This document shows, in pieces, positions 16,842 through 24,850 of a stretch of 46,650 nucleotides of DNA (within the stretch, counting starts at the first letter, position 1; the number at the start of each line of letters is the position of its first letter). Source of the stretch: an uncultured Mordavella sp. Its GTDB lineage: Bacteria > Bacillota > Clostridia > Lachnospirales > Lachnospiraceae. Where the stretch lies: assembly GCA_902406105.1 (NCBI GenBank), contig CABPCP010000021.1:1-46650 (forward strand), read 5' to 3'. The notes under the pieces were generated by a model that searched no databases, was not told the DNA's origin, and was given only the letters and a program-made list of their open reading frames with translations. A program made the position numbers and the translations under genes.

Positions 16842-17510
16842 ATGGAGATAGAGACAAAGGAAGGAAAGATCCTGGAGATCGAACAAGTGGAACCAGCCAA
16901 GATCGAGGAACGCAGTTTCCAGATCATCGGAGAAGAACTGAAACAAAAGGGGATCACGCTGCCGAAGGAGCAGGAAGCGGTGATCAAACGCTGCATCCAC
17001 ACCAGCGCCGATTTTGATTACGCCAGCAATCTGGTATTTTCTGACCATGCCGTAGAGAGAGGAATAGCCGCTTTGAAAGACGGGGCCTCCATTGTGACCG
17101 ACACTCGGATGGGCTGGTCCGGGATCAATAAGAAGAGGCTGGAACGGTTTGGCGGAAAGGCCTATTGTTTCATGGCGGACGACGACGTGGCGGAAGCGGC
17201 CAAGAGAAACGGGACAACCCGCGCGTCAGCCAGTATGGATAAGGCCTGCGGCCTGGAAGAAGACCTGATCTTTGCGGTCGGAAACGCGCCGACTGCCTTG
17301 ATTCGGCTGTACGAACTGATCCGGGAGGGAAAGATCCGGCCCCGTTTGATCATCGGCGTGCCTGTGGGATTTGTAAACGTGGTCCAGGCCAAAGAGCTGA
17401 TCCTTAGCCTGGAAGAGATTCCCTATATCGTGGCGAGAGGGAGAAAAGGAGGCAGTAATATCGCGGCTTTCATCTGCAACGCCTTGTTATTGGGGCCGGG
17501 GGATTTTTAA
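16842..17510 (+). CDS. cbiC: Precorrin-8X / cobalt-precorrin-8 methylmutase CbiC
   Basis: CbiC moves the C11 methyl to C12 to give cobyrinate. The 222-residue protein has EERSFQIIGEEL, the catalytic His in RCIHTSADFDYASNLVFS, the VTDTRMGWSGINKK region and a C-terminal PVGFVNVVQAKELIL and RKGGSNIAAFICNALL. The last residues, GPGDF, and the TAA stop are encoded by the palindrome of repeat copy 2, so the native terminus has been replaced. I start at the ATG at 16,842. It ends the operon. Confidence 0.95.
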   Translation: MEIETKEGKILEIEQVEPAKIEERSFQIIGEELKQKGITLPKEQEAVIKRCIHTSADFDYASNLVFSDHAVERGIAALKDGASIVTDTRMGWSGINKKRLERFGGKAYCFMADDDVAEAAKRNGTTRASASMDKACGLEEDLIFAVGNAPTALIRLYELIREGKIRPRLIIGVPVGFVNVVQAKELILSLEEIPYIVARGRKGGSNIAAFICNALLLGPGDF

Positions 17511-17555
17511 AAATCCCCCGGCCCCAATTAAAAATGCCCTGTCCCTTTTTAACTA
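17489..17555 (+). repeat. Palindromic repeat element, copy 2
   Basis: The 34-bp palindrome lies at 17,492-17,525, and flanking matches extend it to 17,489-17,528. The tail ATTAAAAATGCCCTGTCCC then TTTTTAAC follows in the same orientation as copy 1. It sits between convergent genes: the cbiC stop TAA (17,508-17,510) is in the palindrome and the araC stop (TTA on this strand, 17,549-17,551) is in the tail. Confidence 0.92.
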
Positions 17556-18445
17556 GAGCGGTAGCTTTTCCGAAAGATACCAGGCGACATATGTTCCTGT
17601 TCATAGAACATTTTGGTCAAAGACTGGCTGGAACGGAATCCTACAAGCGAAGCGATCTGTTCCAGGGATTCATCGGTGTTGATCAGGCGCTGTTTGGCGT
17701 GCTCCAGACGGATGATGCTGACGGTCTGGGCAAATGATTTCCCGAACATTTTTTGAAACAGGCGGTTCATATGTCTGGGTGTAACGTTTAATTGTTGAGA
17801 AACGGTGTCGATCCGCAGGTCTCCCTGCAGATTGGCGTGAATATATTTTGAAGCTTCCAGAGCGATATTTAAGTATCCAGCCGGCGCGTCCAGGCTGGAT
17901 TTTTTTTGTGAGATCGTCTGGAGAAGATCCAGGAAAAATTGATAATAATATTGCCCTACCAGGCTGGACCATCCGATTTTCTTTGAGGCTATTGTCTGAC
18001 TGATCTTAGAGAGGATGGATTCCTGGGGCTTTGTATTGGAGGCGAATAAATATTTATTTTTATCCGCCTGGTTTAAGACTTCCATCAGCTCCTGATATTC
18101 TGTGTCGGGATCACAGTTTGAGGCCGGACTGTGCGGGACCAGGTCAAAGATCATGGTAAAGTAAACGGCCGGTGTATTGGACTGATACTGAAGGTAGTGA
18201 GAGCGGTCTCTTCCTAAAAGCACCATGTCATGGGCGGTAAGCTTGCTCTGGGAACCTTCGCAGGAGAATAAAATGGATCCCTCCAGTCCGTAGAAGATTT
18301 CGTATAGATTGTGGCGGTGTTCGAAGACCACCGTATTCTGAGTCATCATCTCTGCGTAATAAACAATAAAATCAAATCCAGGGAGAGGGACCGTAGTGAT
18401 GTAGTTATGGTATAGTTTGTGATTCTTATATTTATTGAGCAACAA
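17549..18445 (-). CDS. AraC family transcriptional regulator
   Basis: A 298-residue regulator. The N-terminal part, including HRHNLYEIFYGLEGSILFS, is a cupin-like sensor domain. The C-terminal AraC DNA-binding domain has two helix-turn-helix motifs, RIDTVSQQLNVTPRHMNRLF and SLEQIASLVGFRSSQSLTKM, then SPGIFRKSYR. It is transcribed away from the dehydrogenase/transketolase genes and probably controls them in response to their substrate. Upstream on its strand TTGACG (18,541-18,546) and TATGAT (18,517-18,522), 18 bases apart, form a plausible promoter. Its stop codon lies in repeat copy 2. Confidence 0.93.
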   Translation of the reverse strand: MLLNKYKNHKLYHNYITTVPLPGFDFIVYYAEMMTQNTVVFEHRHNLYEIFYGLEGSILFSCEGSQSKLTAHDMVLLGRDRSHYLQYQSNTPAVYFTMIFDLVPHSPASNCDPDTEYQELMEVLNQADKNKYLFASNTKPQESILSKISQTIASKKIGWSSLVGQYYYQFFLDLLQTISQKKSSLDAPAGYLNIALEASKYIHANLQGDLRIDTVSQQLNVTPRHMNRLFQKMFGKSFAQTVSIIRLEHAKQRLINTDESLEQIASLVGFRSSQSLTKMFYEQEHMSPGIFRKSYRSS

Positions 18446-18735
18446 AAACCTCCTCCTTTTCCTTTTCTGTCTCAGGCAGATTTGCTACATAATGAGGCAT
18501 AGAATTCCTAAAATATATCATAAAGTAAATGCAAATTTATCGTCAAGATAATCCTGTGAACAATTCTTGAATCTTTGACAAATATGAAACAAAAAAGTGA
18601 AAAAAGGACAGTATTTCTGTGAAAATGTCCCAAAATATAATTTTATTCAAAAAATTTTTGTGATAACATCAGACAAAATCAAGCCTGCAGGAACTTGATC
18701 TTTTAGAAAAATAAACCAAGCAAGGAGGAGTCCCT
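18446..18735. promoter_or_regulatory. Divergent control region between araC and the dehydrogenase operon
   Basis: A 290-base A/T-rich region. On the minus strand, TTGACG (18,541-18,546) and TATGAT (18,517-18,522) fit an araC promoter. On the plus strand a perfect TATAAT at 18,636-18,641 has only a weak -35, as expected for an activator-dependent promoter; a TTGACA at 18,575-18,580 has no good -10 at 17 bases. AGGAGG precedes the dehydrogenase ATG. No riboswitch is seen. Confidence 0.5.
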
Positions 18736-19812
18736 ATGAAAACATTATGCGGTGTGCGTGTGGGGGATATGAAGGATCCGAACCCAGATACCAGAGGGTT
18801 AGTGGCGCTGGTGGATCTTCCCTTCCCGGAACTGGGAGAACAGGATGTGCGGATCAAAGTCGCTTACTGCGCGATCTGTGGTTCAGATCCCCATTGTGTG
18901 GCGGGCTGCTTTGGACAGCCAAAGGGTTCTACAGAACCCATTCCTCTTGGCCATGAGATTTCCGGGATCATTACAGAATTAGGGCCTAAGGCTAATCATA
19001 AAGGCTTGAAGGTGGGGGACCGGGTAGCGGGAAATTTCCTGCGTTTCTGCGGCGGATGCTATTATTGTCAGAACGGACAGCAGCAGTTTTGTGAGAATTC
19101 AGGAGAATACAACCGGCCGGGATACGCGCCGGAACTGATCTGGCACGAGGACCAGGTCTATAAACTTCCAGATGAAGTAAGTCTCAAGGAAGGATGTCTC
19201 TTAGAACCCATGTCTATTATTGTGCGGATGCTGGATAAGGCCCAGATGAAGGTAGGAATGAGAGTCTGCGTCTGCGGGGGCGGCCCCATCGGATTAATGG
19301 CGCTGCAGGCTTTCCATCTCTATGGAGCGACCTCCCTTACGATGATCGAACCGATCGCGGACCGCAGAGAGATCGCGGCGGAAATGGGAGCGGAATATCT
19401 GATCGATCCTACGGCGGAAAATGTGGTAGATGCGGCAAATAAGATCACAGACGGAAGAGGGTACGATGTGGTTCTGGACTGTTCAGGTTCTGTACATGCG
19501 GTGGAACCGCTGCCGGATATTACGGCAAAGGGAGGAACCCTGATCTACGGCGCCCAGTATCCCGGAGACTACCGGATGCCTTTTAATATCCAGGAGTACT
19601 GCTATTTCAAAGAAATTACAGTTACAGGTGTTATGGTAGCACCTTACGCGTATCCCAGGGCTTTGCAGCTTCTGCCGAAGATGGATCTTAGCAGGCTGAC
19701 GGAAAAGGTATTTGAACTGGATGACGCGGTAGAGGCGTTTCAGGTACAGCTCAGCGGAAAGTATCCGAAGATTCTGATTCGCGGAAACAGGGATATTGCT
19801 GATATTTATTAA
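18736..19812 (+). CDS. Zinc-dependent alcohol/polyol dehydrogenase (MDR family)
   Basis: A 358-residue medium-chain dehydrogenase. The catalytic zinc Cys is in YCAICGSDPHC, then PLGHEISG, and the structural zinc Cys set is in RFCGGCYYCQNGQQQFC. The NAD-binding Rossmann loop is VCVCGGGPIGLMALQ, followed by the acidic SLTMIEP, suggesting NAD(H). The closest recognisable types are sorbitol/threonine dehydrogenases. As first gene of the module it likely oxidises a polyol, or the reverse, as the entry or exit step; the substrate is not readable from the sequence. Confidence 0.9.
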   Translation: MKTLCGVRVGDMKDPNPDTRGLVALVDLPFPELGEQDVRIKVAYCAICGSDPHCVAGCFGQPKGSTEPIPLGHEISGIITELGPKANHKGLKVGDRVAGNFLRFCGGCYYCQNGQQQFCENSGEYNRPGYAPELIWHEDQVYKLPDEVSLKEGCLLEPMSIIVRMLDKAQMKVGMRVCVCGGGPIGLMALQAFHLYGATSLTMIEPIADRREIAAEMGAEYLIDPTAENVVDAANKITDGRGYDVVLDCSGSVHAVEPLPDITAKGGTLIYGAQYPGDYRMPFNIQEYCYFKEITVTGVMVAPYAYPRALQLLPKMDLSRLTEKVFELDDAVEAFQVQLSGKYPKILIRGNRDIADIY

Positions 19813-19833
19813 AAACGAGGAAGGTGAAGAAAA

Positions 19834-20685
19834 ATGGCAGATAAGCAGGAAGTTATGCGTTTAAATGAGCTTGCGTATGAAATGCGGCTGAAACTGATCA
19901 ATCTGTGCGGAAAGTATGAAGGTTCTGTACATATCGGCGGAGACCTGTCTATGACAGATCTGCTGATCGGTTTATTCCATCACGGATTGAATGTAGACCC
20001 CACCAATATCCAGAATCCGGCCAGAGACAGGTTTATCCTTTCAAAAGGACACGGCGCGGTATGTATGTATATTGCTATGGCTTTAAGAGGATTCTTTGAT
20101 TATGACGAGATTGTCCGTACATACGGGCAGGTGGACAGCGCTTATGGTATGCATCCATGTAAAGTCCAGCTTCCGGGAGTGGAATGTTCTTCCGGGTCTT
20201 TGGGACAGGGGCTGGCAATGGCGGTAGGAATGGCTATTTCCGCAAAGCAGAAGAAAGAAAGCCACAGGGTATTCTGTATGCTGGGAGACGGGGAAACTTG
20301 TGAAGGCGAAGTGTGGGAGGCGGCGCTGACGGCCCGTTCCTACGAACTTGGCAATCTGGTGGCGGTCATTGACCGGAACAAGCAGATGATGTGCTCCTAC
20401 ACAGAGGAGATCACCTGTATGGAACCTTATGCGGATAAATGGAAAGCCTTTGGCTGGAATGTGATAGAGATCGACGGACACGATATGAACGCGATCGTAG
20501 ACGCTCTGGACAATCTTCCTCCAAGTTCTTCTCTGCGGCCGACCGCGATCGTAGCACACACGATCAAGGGAAAAGGCGTAGATTTCATGGAAAAAGTAGT
20601 CGGCTGGCATGCGGGAAGTCTGAATGCGGAAGACTGGAAACAGGCGCTCAAAGACCTTGCGAAAAATTATGGTAAGGAGGGATAG
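19834..20685 (+). CDS. Transketolase N-terminal subunit
   Basis: The 283-residue thiamine-diphosphate-binding half of a split transketolase. FILSKGHGAVCMYIAMALRG, CSSGSLGQGLAMAVGMA and the TPP/magnesium motif beginning GDGETCEGEVWEAA and ending VIDRN are all present. IKGKGVDFMEKVVGWHAG is near the end. It lies 3 bases upstream of the C-terminal half, so the two form one enzyme that transfers two-carbon ketol units. The pair is placed in a dehydrogenase/symporter module rather than with pentose phosphate genes. Confidence 0.95.
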   Translation: MADKQEVMRLNELAYEMRLKLINLCGKYEGSVHIGGDLSMTDLLIGLFHHGLNVDPTNIQNPARDRFILSKGHGAVCMYIAMALRGFFDYDEIVRTYGQVDSAYGMHPCKVQLPGVECSSGSLGQGLAMAVGMAISAKQKKESHRVFCMLGDGETCEGEVWEAALTARSYELGNLVAVIDRNKQMMCSYTEEITCMEPYADKWKAFGWNVIEIDGHDMNAIVDALDNLPPSSSLRPTAIVAHTIKGKGVDFMEKVVGWHAGSLNAEDWKQALKDLAKNYGKEG

Positions 20686-20688
20686 GTC

Positions 20689-21642
20689 ATGGCTGGATCT
20701 TTTAATTTTGGAGAATGGATCTCCGCAAGAAGTGTGATCGGAGATACTTTGGATGAGATAGGAAAAACCAATGAAAAACTCTTTGTGTGTACACCGGATG
20801 TAGGGATGAACTTAAAACAGTTCAGGGAGCATTATCCGGACCGGTACATTGATGTGGGAATCGCGGAGCAGGACTGTGTCGGTGTGGCCGCGGGACTGGC
20901 GCTGGAGGGAAATATCCCGGTCATCATGGGGATGCTGCCGTTTCTGTCCATGCGTTCCTGTGAGCAGGTGAGAACGGCAGTATGCTATCAAAATCTTCCA
21001 GTACGTATCATTGGTACGGGCGGCGGACTGACCTCTGGCGGAGGTTCTACCCACAACGCAATGGAAGATATCGCGATTCTGAAAAGCATGGTCAATATGA
21101 CGGTATTGTCCATTGGGGATCCCAATATGATCCGGGACATCCTTCATCTGTCTATGGAATATCCGGGACCTATGTATATCCGTCTGGCACAAGGCAAAAA
21201 GGACCGCCAGCTCTATGAGCCCGGAACTATTCCATTTTCTATCGGCGGAAGCGTGACCGCAAGAGACGGAAAAGATGTGACCATCCTGACCCACGGAGAG
21301 ATGGTAGGACTTTCGCTGGACGTGGCGGAAGAGTTGAAAGAAGAAGGGATCGATGTACGTGTCGTTGATATGTACACCATCAAACCTTTTGACCGGGAGG
21401 CTGTAGATAAAGCGGTAGAAGAGACCGGCAATCTGGTTGTCTGGGAAGACCATTTAATGAGCGGCGGACTTGCCAGCAGCCTGGCGGATTATTTTGTGGA
21501 TCACGCGGTACAGCCAAAATCTTTCAAGCGTTTTGGTATTCCTCAGGTATACGCGGGCTTTGGAAGCGGGGAAGATCTGCAGAAAAAATATCACTATCAT
21601 AAACAGGATGTGGCAGAGTATATCCGGTCGCTGAAGAGATAG
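20689..21642 (+). CDS. Transketolase C-terminal subunit
   Basis: The 317-residue pyrimidine-binding and C-terminal half of the split transketolase. The catalytic Glu is in VGIAEQDCVGVAAGLALEG. GTGGGLTSGGGSTHNAMEDIA and the C-terminal domain start ILTHGEMVGLSLDVAEEL also match. It follows the N-terminal subunit after 3 bases with its own AAGGAGG site. Both halves look intact. The donor is probably the ketose produced by a neighbouring dehydrogenase, with a phosphorylated acceptor from central metabolism; that is inference. Confidence 0.95.
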   Translation: MAGSFNFGEWISARSVIGDTLDEIGKTNEKLFVCTPDVGMNLKQFREHYPDRYIDVGIAEQDCVGVAAGLALEGNIPVIMGMLPFLSMRSCEQVRTAVCYQNLPVRIIGTGGGLTSGGGSTHNAMEDIAILKSMVNMTVLSIGDPNMIRDILHLSMEYPGPMYIRLAQGKKDRQLYEPGTIPFSIGGSVTARDGKDVTILTHGEMVGLSLDVAEELKEEGIDVRVVDMYTIKPFDREAVDKAVEETGNLVVWEDHLMSGGLASSLADYFVDHAVQPKSFKRFGIPQVYAGFGSGEDLQKKYHYHKQDVAEYIRSLKR

Positions 21643-21677
21643 AGAAGGAGATGGAATGAGATGAAAGGAGGTCCATA

Positions 21678-23063
21678 ATGACAAATCAGAAAAATCCGGC
21701 AGTGGATGAATATACAAAACTAAATATTCCGAGAAAGATTGGCTATGGCTGCGGAGATTTTGCCTGCAATATGAGCTGGTCCCTGGTCAGCGCTTACCTG
21801 GTATTTTTTCTGACAGATATTGCTCTGATCAATGCCACGGTAGTAGGCGTGATCATCTTTGTCTCCAAATTCTGGGATGCGCTCAATGACCCGGTGGTAG
21901 GAGCGCTGGCAGACCGGACCAAGACCCGGTGGGGACGATACCGGCCTTGGGTGATATTTTCCTTTATCCCAATGCTGATCTTTAATGTGCTGACCTTTAC
22001 TACCAATCCAGACTGGTCTGAGACCTTCCGGACGGTCTGGGGCCTGGGAATGTATTTCATCTTAGTATTGCTGTACACCATGGTAAATGTTACCTATTCC
22101 GCGATGCCGGCAATGCTGACCCGTGATACAGAGACCAGAAGTTCTCTGGCTAGCTATCGGATGACGGGAGCTTTCCTGGCGATGACGATCCTCTCCTTTG
22201 CCACCCTTCGAATCGTAGAAATGACAGGCGGCGGCGCGGGCGGATATCAGAAAGCGGCGATCATCTTTTCCTTGATCGCGGTTCCTTTCTTCATCATTAC
22301 GATCGCCTCTACGAAAGAAGTCGTCCAGGTGGATATGGAGAAATCCGAGAAGGTTTCTTTCATCAAACAGTTTAAAGTGCTCAAAGGCAATAAACCAGTA
22401 ATTCTGCTCGCCATTGCGTATCTGGGCTGGGGGATCATCCAGGGAGGCGTGACGTTCCGTTTATACTTCTGTACTTATAACGCGGGAAATGAACTGCTGT
22501 ATTCCAATACACAGACACTGATCTCTGTATGCGGGATGTTGGGAGCGTTCTCCGTCACCTGGCTGGTAAAGAAGGTGAATAACAAAGGAACTCTGGGCGG
22601 GATCGCCTTTATGATGATCGCGGTCAGCCAGATCGTATCCTTCTTCCTTCCGATCCAGACGGCCAGCGGCCAGGCGGTATATTACGTGATGAGCGTATTT
22701 ATGGGAATCGGCCAGGGCATGATGCTGGGCAATATCTTTGGAATGATGCCAGATACCGCAGAATACACCTATCACAAATATGGAATCTACTGCGCGGGAT
22801 TTGTATCTACCTTTATCAACTTTATGCTGAAAGTAGGACAGGCCCTGGCAATCTCCGGCGCTTCGCTTTTGCTGGATGTGGTAGGCTACGTGCCAAATAC
22901 AGATCAGACGGGATCCGTACTGTTTACGATGAACTTTGGTTCCCATATGTTTGTAGGGATCTGCTCTGTGATCTGCGCGATCGCAATGTTTGCATACAAA
23001 CTTGATAAGAAAACTTATGCAAATATCGTTGCATCTCTTAGGGAGAAGGGATTGGCAAATTAA
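21678..23063 (+). CDS. GPH-family sugar:cation symporter
   Basis: A 461-residue, roughly 12-helix transporter of the glycoside-pentoside-hexuronide family (melibiose/xyloside/glucuronide type). The family signature is clear: KIGYGCGDFACNMSW at the start and FWDALNDPVVGALADRTKTRWGRYRPW after helix 2. It brings in its sugar unphosphorylated, using sodium or protons. It is the only transporter in the module, and no PTS component or sugar kinase is adjacent. Substrate unknown. AAAGGAGG precedes the ATG. Confidence 0.92.
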   Translation: MTNQKNPAVDEYTKLNIPRKIGYGCGDFACNMSWSLVSAYLVFFLTDIALINATVVGVIIFVSKFWDALNDPVVGALADRTKTRWGRYRPWVIFSFIPMLIFNVLTFTTNPDWSETFRTVWGLGMYFILVLLYTMVNVTYSAMPAMLTRDTETRSSLASYRMTGAFLAMTILSFATLRIVEMTGGGAGGYQKAAIIFSLIAVPFFIITIASTKEVVQVDMEKSEKVSFIKQFKVLKGNKPVILLAIAYLGWGIIQGGVTFRLYFCTYNAGNELLYSNTQTLISVCGMLGAFSVTWLVKKVNNKGTLGGIAFMMIAVSQIVSFFLPIQTASGQAVYYVMSVFMGIGQGMMLGNIFGMMPDTAEYTYHKYGIYCAGFVSTFINFMLKVGQALAISGASLLLDVVGYVPNTDQTGSVLFTMNFGSHMFVGICSVICAIAMFAYKLDKKTYANIVASLREKGLAN

Positions 23064-23102
23064 GACCTGATAACAGGAGACATAATGCAAGGAGGAAAAT
23101 TT

Positions 23103-24125
23103 ATGGCAACAATGAAACAGCTCTGGTGGGTGGATAAAGACCAGATTGAATTAAAAGATGTAGAAATTCCAGAAGTAAAACCCAATGAGGTAAAGGTTAA
23201 GATCGCTTACGCGGCTCTGTGCGCCACAGATGTGCATCAGGTAACGATGGGCGTTATGAACAGCAAACCGCCGGCGCCTTTGGGACATGAGGCATCCGGA
23301 GTGATTGCGGAATTAGGAGAAGAAGCGGCGAAAAAAGGGTATAAAGTGGGCGATAAGGTAACGTTGTTTCCAGGTTCCCACTGCGGCGGATGCGAATGGT
23401 GCAAGCGGGGGATGGAGCAGTACTGTATAAACTTCAAACCGACGGGAGCATTTGCGGAGTATGTGGTAACAGATATCAATACTATCTATAAACTGCCAGA
23501 CGACGCGGATTTGAAAGAATACTCTATCGTAGAGCCGACCAACTGCTGTCTGCGGGCTATGGATCTGGCGCCGATCCGGCATGGAGCTACCGTCTGCGTG
23601 GCGGGAGTGGGCGGAATCGGGTCCATCATGCTGAATCAGATCCTGCTGTCAGGCGCTGCCCGGATCACCGTGATCGAGCCGGTAGAACAGAAGCGGCAGA
23701 TGGCTCTGGAAATGGGAGCGGAATATGTGATCGATCCGTTTAATGAGGATGCGGTTGCAAGAGCCATGGAGATTACAGACGGCCTGGGCTTTGACTATGT
23801 ATTCGAGATGTCCGGTTCCCCGAAAGCGGCAGAGACGCCGCTGAAGATCCTGGCTCGCTGCGGAACAGCCGTTTACTTCGCGGTATTCCCGCCAACCTAT
23901 GAGATGCCGCTGAACCTGCATGAATTATATATGAAAGAAGGCAGGATCCAGACCGTGTTTACCAGCACATCGATCATGCCGCGGTCTATTAAAATGATCA
24001 AACGTATGCAGACCGATAAGATCATACAAAAAGTTATGCCTTTAAGCCAGGCGGTAGAAAGTTTTGAAGTGTTCAAAACATCAAAATATCCAAAGATACT
24101 TTTGGATTGCAGTGATGTAGAGTAG
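23103..24125 (+). CDS. Second zinc-dependent alcohol dehydrogenase (MDR family)
   Basis: A 340-residue medium-chain dehydrogenase, a paralogue of the first dehydrogenase in the module. It has YAALCATDVHQV for the catalytic zinc, APLGHEASG, the structural zinc set HCGGCEWCKRGMEQYC and the Rossmann loop VCVAGVGGIGSIMLNQ followed by VIEP. I start at the ATG at 23,103 because GGAGGAAAATTT is directly upstream; an ATG at 23,085 is in frame but overlaps the ribosome site. It likely works at the other end of the pathway. Its stop is 18 bases before repeat copy 3. Confidence 0.9.
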   Translation: MATMKQLWWVDKDQIELKDVEIPEVKPNEVKVKIAYAALCATDVHQVTMGVMNSKPPAPLGHEASGVIAELGEEAAKKGYKVGDKVTLFPGSHCGGCEWCKRGMEQYCINFKPTGAFAEYVVTDINTIYKLPDDADLKEYSIVEPTNCCLRAMDLAPIRHGATVCVAGVGGIGSIMLNQILLSGAARITVIEPVEQKRQMALEMGAEYVIDPFNEDAVARAMEITDGLGFDYVFEMSGSPKAAETPLKILARCGTAVYFAVFPPTYEMPLNLHELYMKEGRIQTVFTSTSIMPRSIKMIKRMQTDKIIQKVMPLSQAVESFEVFKTSKYPKILLDCSDVE

Positions 24126-24143
24126 CGAATTGATAAATCGGTA

Positions 24144-24210
24144 AATCGGGGCCGGGGGATTTTTAAAAATCCCCCGGCCCCGATTAAAAATACCCTGTCC
24201 CTTTTTGAAT
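24144..24210 (+). repeat. Palindromic repeat element, copy 3
   Basis: Palindrome core at 24,148-24,181, extended by flanking matches to 24,144-24,185, then the tail TTAAAAATACCCTGTCCC and TTTTTGA in the same orientation as copies 1 and 2. It lies between the second dehydrogenase and the hemerythrin gene, so it could serve as the hairpin that ends the carbohydrate operon. Confidence 0.92.
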
Positions 24211-24240
24211 TTTTTCTAAATTTTGCATTTTCCCCATTTC

Positions 24241-24264
24241 TTTTACCGACTATTTGAGGTAAAA
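24241..24264 (+). promoter_or_regulatory. Inverted repeat upstream of the hemerythrin gene
   Basis: TTTTACC (24,241-24,247) and GGTAAAA (24,258-24,264) form an inverted repeat with a 10-base spacer. A -10-like TAAAAT (24,260-24,265) overlaps its right arm. This placement is typical of an operator, but no matching regulator is known to me. Confidence 0.35.
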
Positions 24265-24305
24265 TTATCTACAAGCAGTTCAACAGGATCAGGAGGTAAT
24301 AGAAT

Positions 24306-24728
24306 ATGAGAGCAGAATTTGATGACAGCCTTGTCACAGGAAATGAGATGATCGATGGTCAGCATAAGGAACTGATCGACAAGATCAACAAGCTGCTGGA
24401 TAGTTGTGAGACGAGCAAGGATAAGCTGGTAGCCATTAAAACACTGGACTATCTGGCTGACTATACAGAATTCCACTTTGGGGAGGAAGAAAAACTCCAG
24501 GAGGATATCCAGTATCCGGGAATCGAGGCCCACAAGAAAGAGCATGATAAACTCAGAGAAGTTGTGAAGGAGTTGTATGAGATGCTGGAGGAAGAGGAAG
24601 GCCCTTCCAATGCGTTCGTAGAACAGGTGAACCGGAACGTGATCGAATGGCTGTACGGCCATATCAAGACGTTTGACCGGTCTGTAGCGGAGTACAAGTT
24701 TATGAATAAGAATAGTGAAAGACTCTAA
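24306..24728 (+). CDS. Bacteriohemerythrin
   Basis: A 140-residue hemerythrin-like di-iron protein that binds oxygen. The ligand pattern is visible: MIDGQHKELIDKIN, EFHFGEEEKL, AHKKEHDKL and GHIKTFDRSV, which give the His/Glu/Asp set. The size is that of a single-domain protein with no fused sensor. In an anaerobe it would scavenge or sense oxygen, which would suit the oxygen-sensitive hydrogenases later in the window; that link is inference. AGGAGG precedes the ATG and a strong terminator follows. Confidence 0.95.
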   Translation: MRAEFDDSLVTGNEMIDGQHKELIDKINKLLDSCETSKDKLVAIKTLDYLADYTEFHFGEEEKLQEDIQYPGIEAHKKEHDKLREVVKELYEMLEEEEGPSNAFVEQVNRNVIEWLYGHIKTFDRSVAEYKFMNKNSERL

Positions 24729-24752
24729 GTTGCTTTCCTGTTTTTTTATGAG

Positions 24753-24797
24753 AAGGAAGCGGCGGAATGGATATCTGCCGCTTCCTTGCATTTTTTG
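24753..24797 (+). terminator. Terminator after the hemerythrin gene
   Basis: AAGGAAGCGGC (24,753-24,763) pairs perfectly with GCCGCTTCCTT (24,777-24,787), an 11-bp stem followed by GCATTTTTTG. Confidence 0.92.
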
Positions 24798-24850
24798 TCG
24801 AAAGTTGATATGATAGGGGAAATAAGACAGATGTCAATGGAGGGAGTATC

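Noticed and set aside
17490..17510. Frameshift or truncation of cbiC
   Set aside because: All catalytic and terminal conserved segments are present; only the last few residues are replaced by repeat sequence.
18575..18602. TTGACA promoter for the dehydrogenase operon
   Set aside because: No acceptable -10 box is found at 16-18 bases; the TATAAT at 18,636 is a better candidate.
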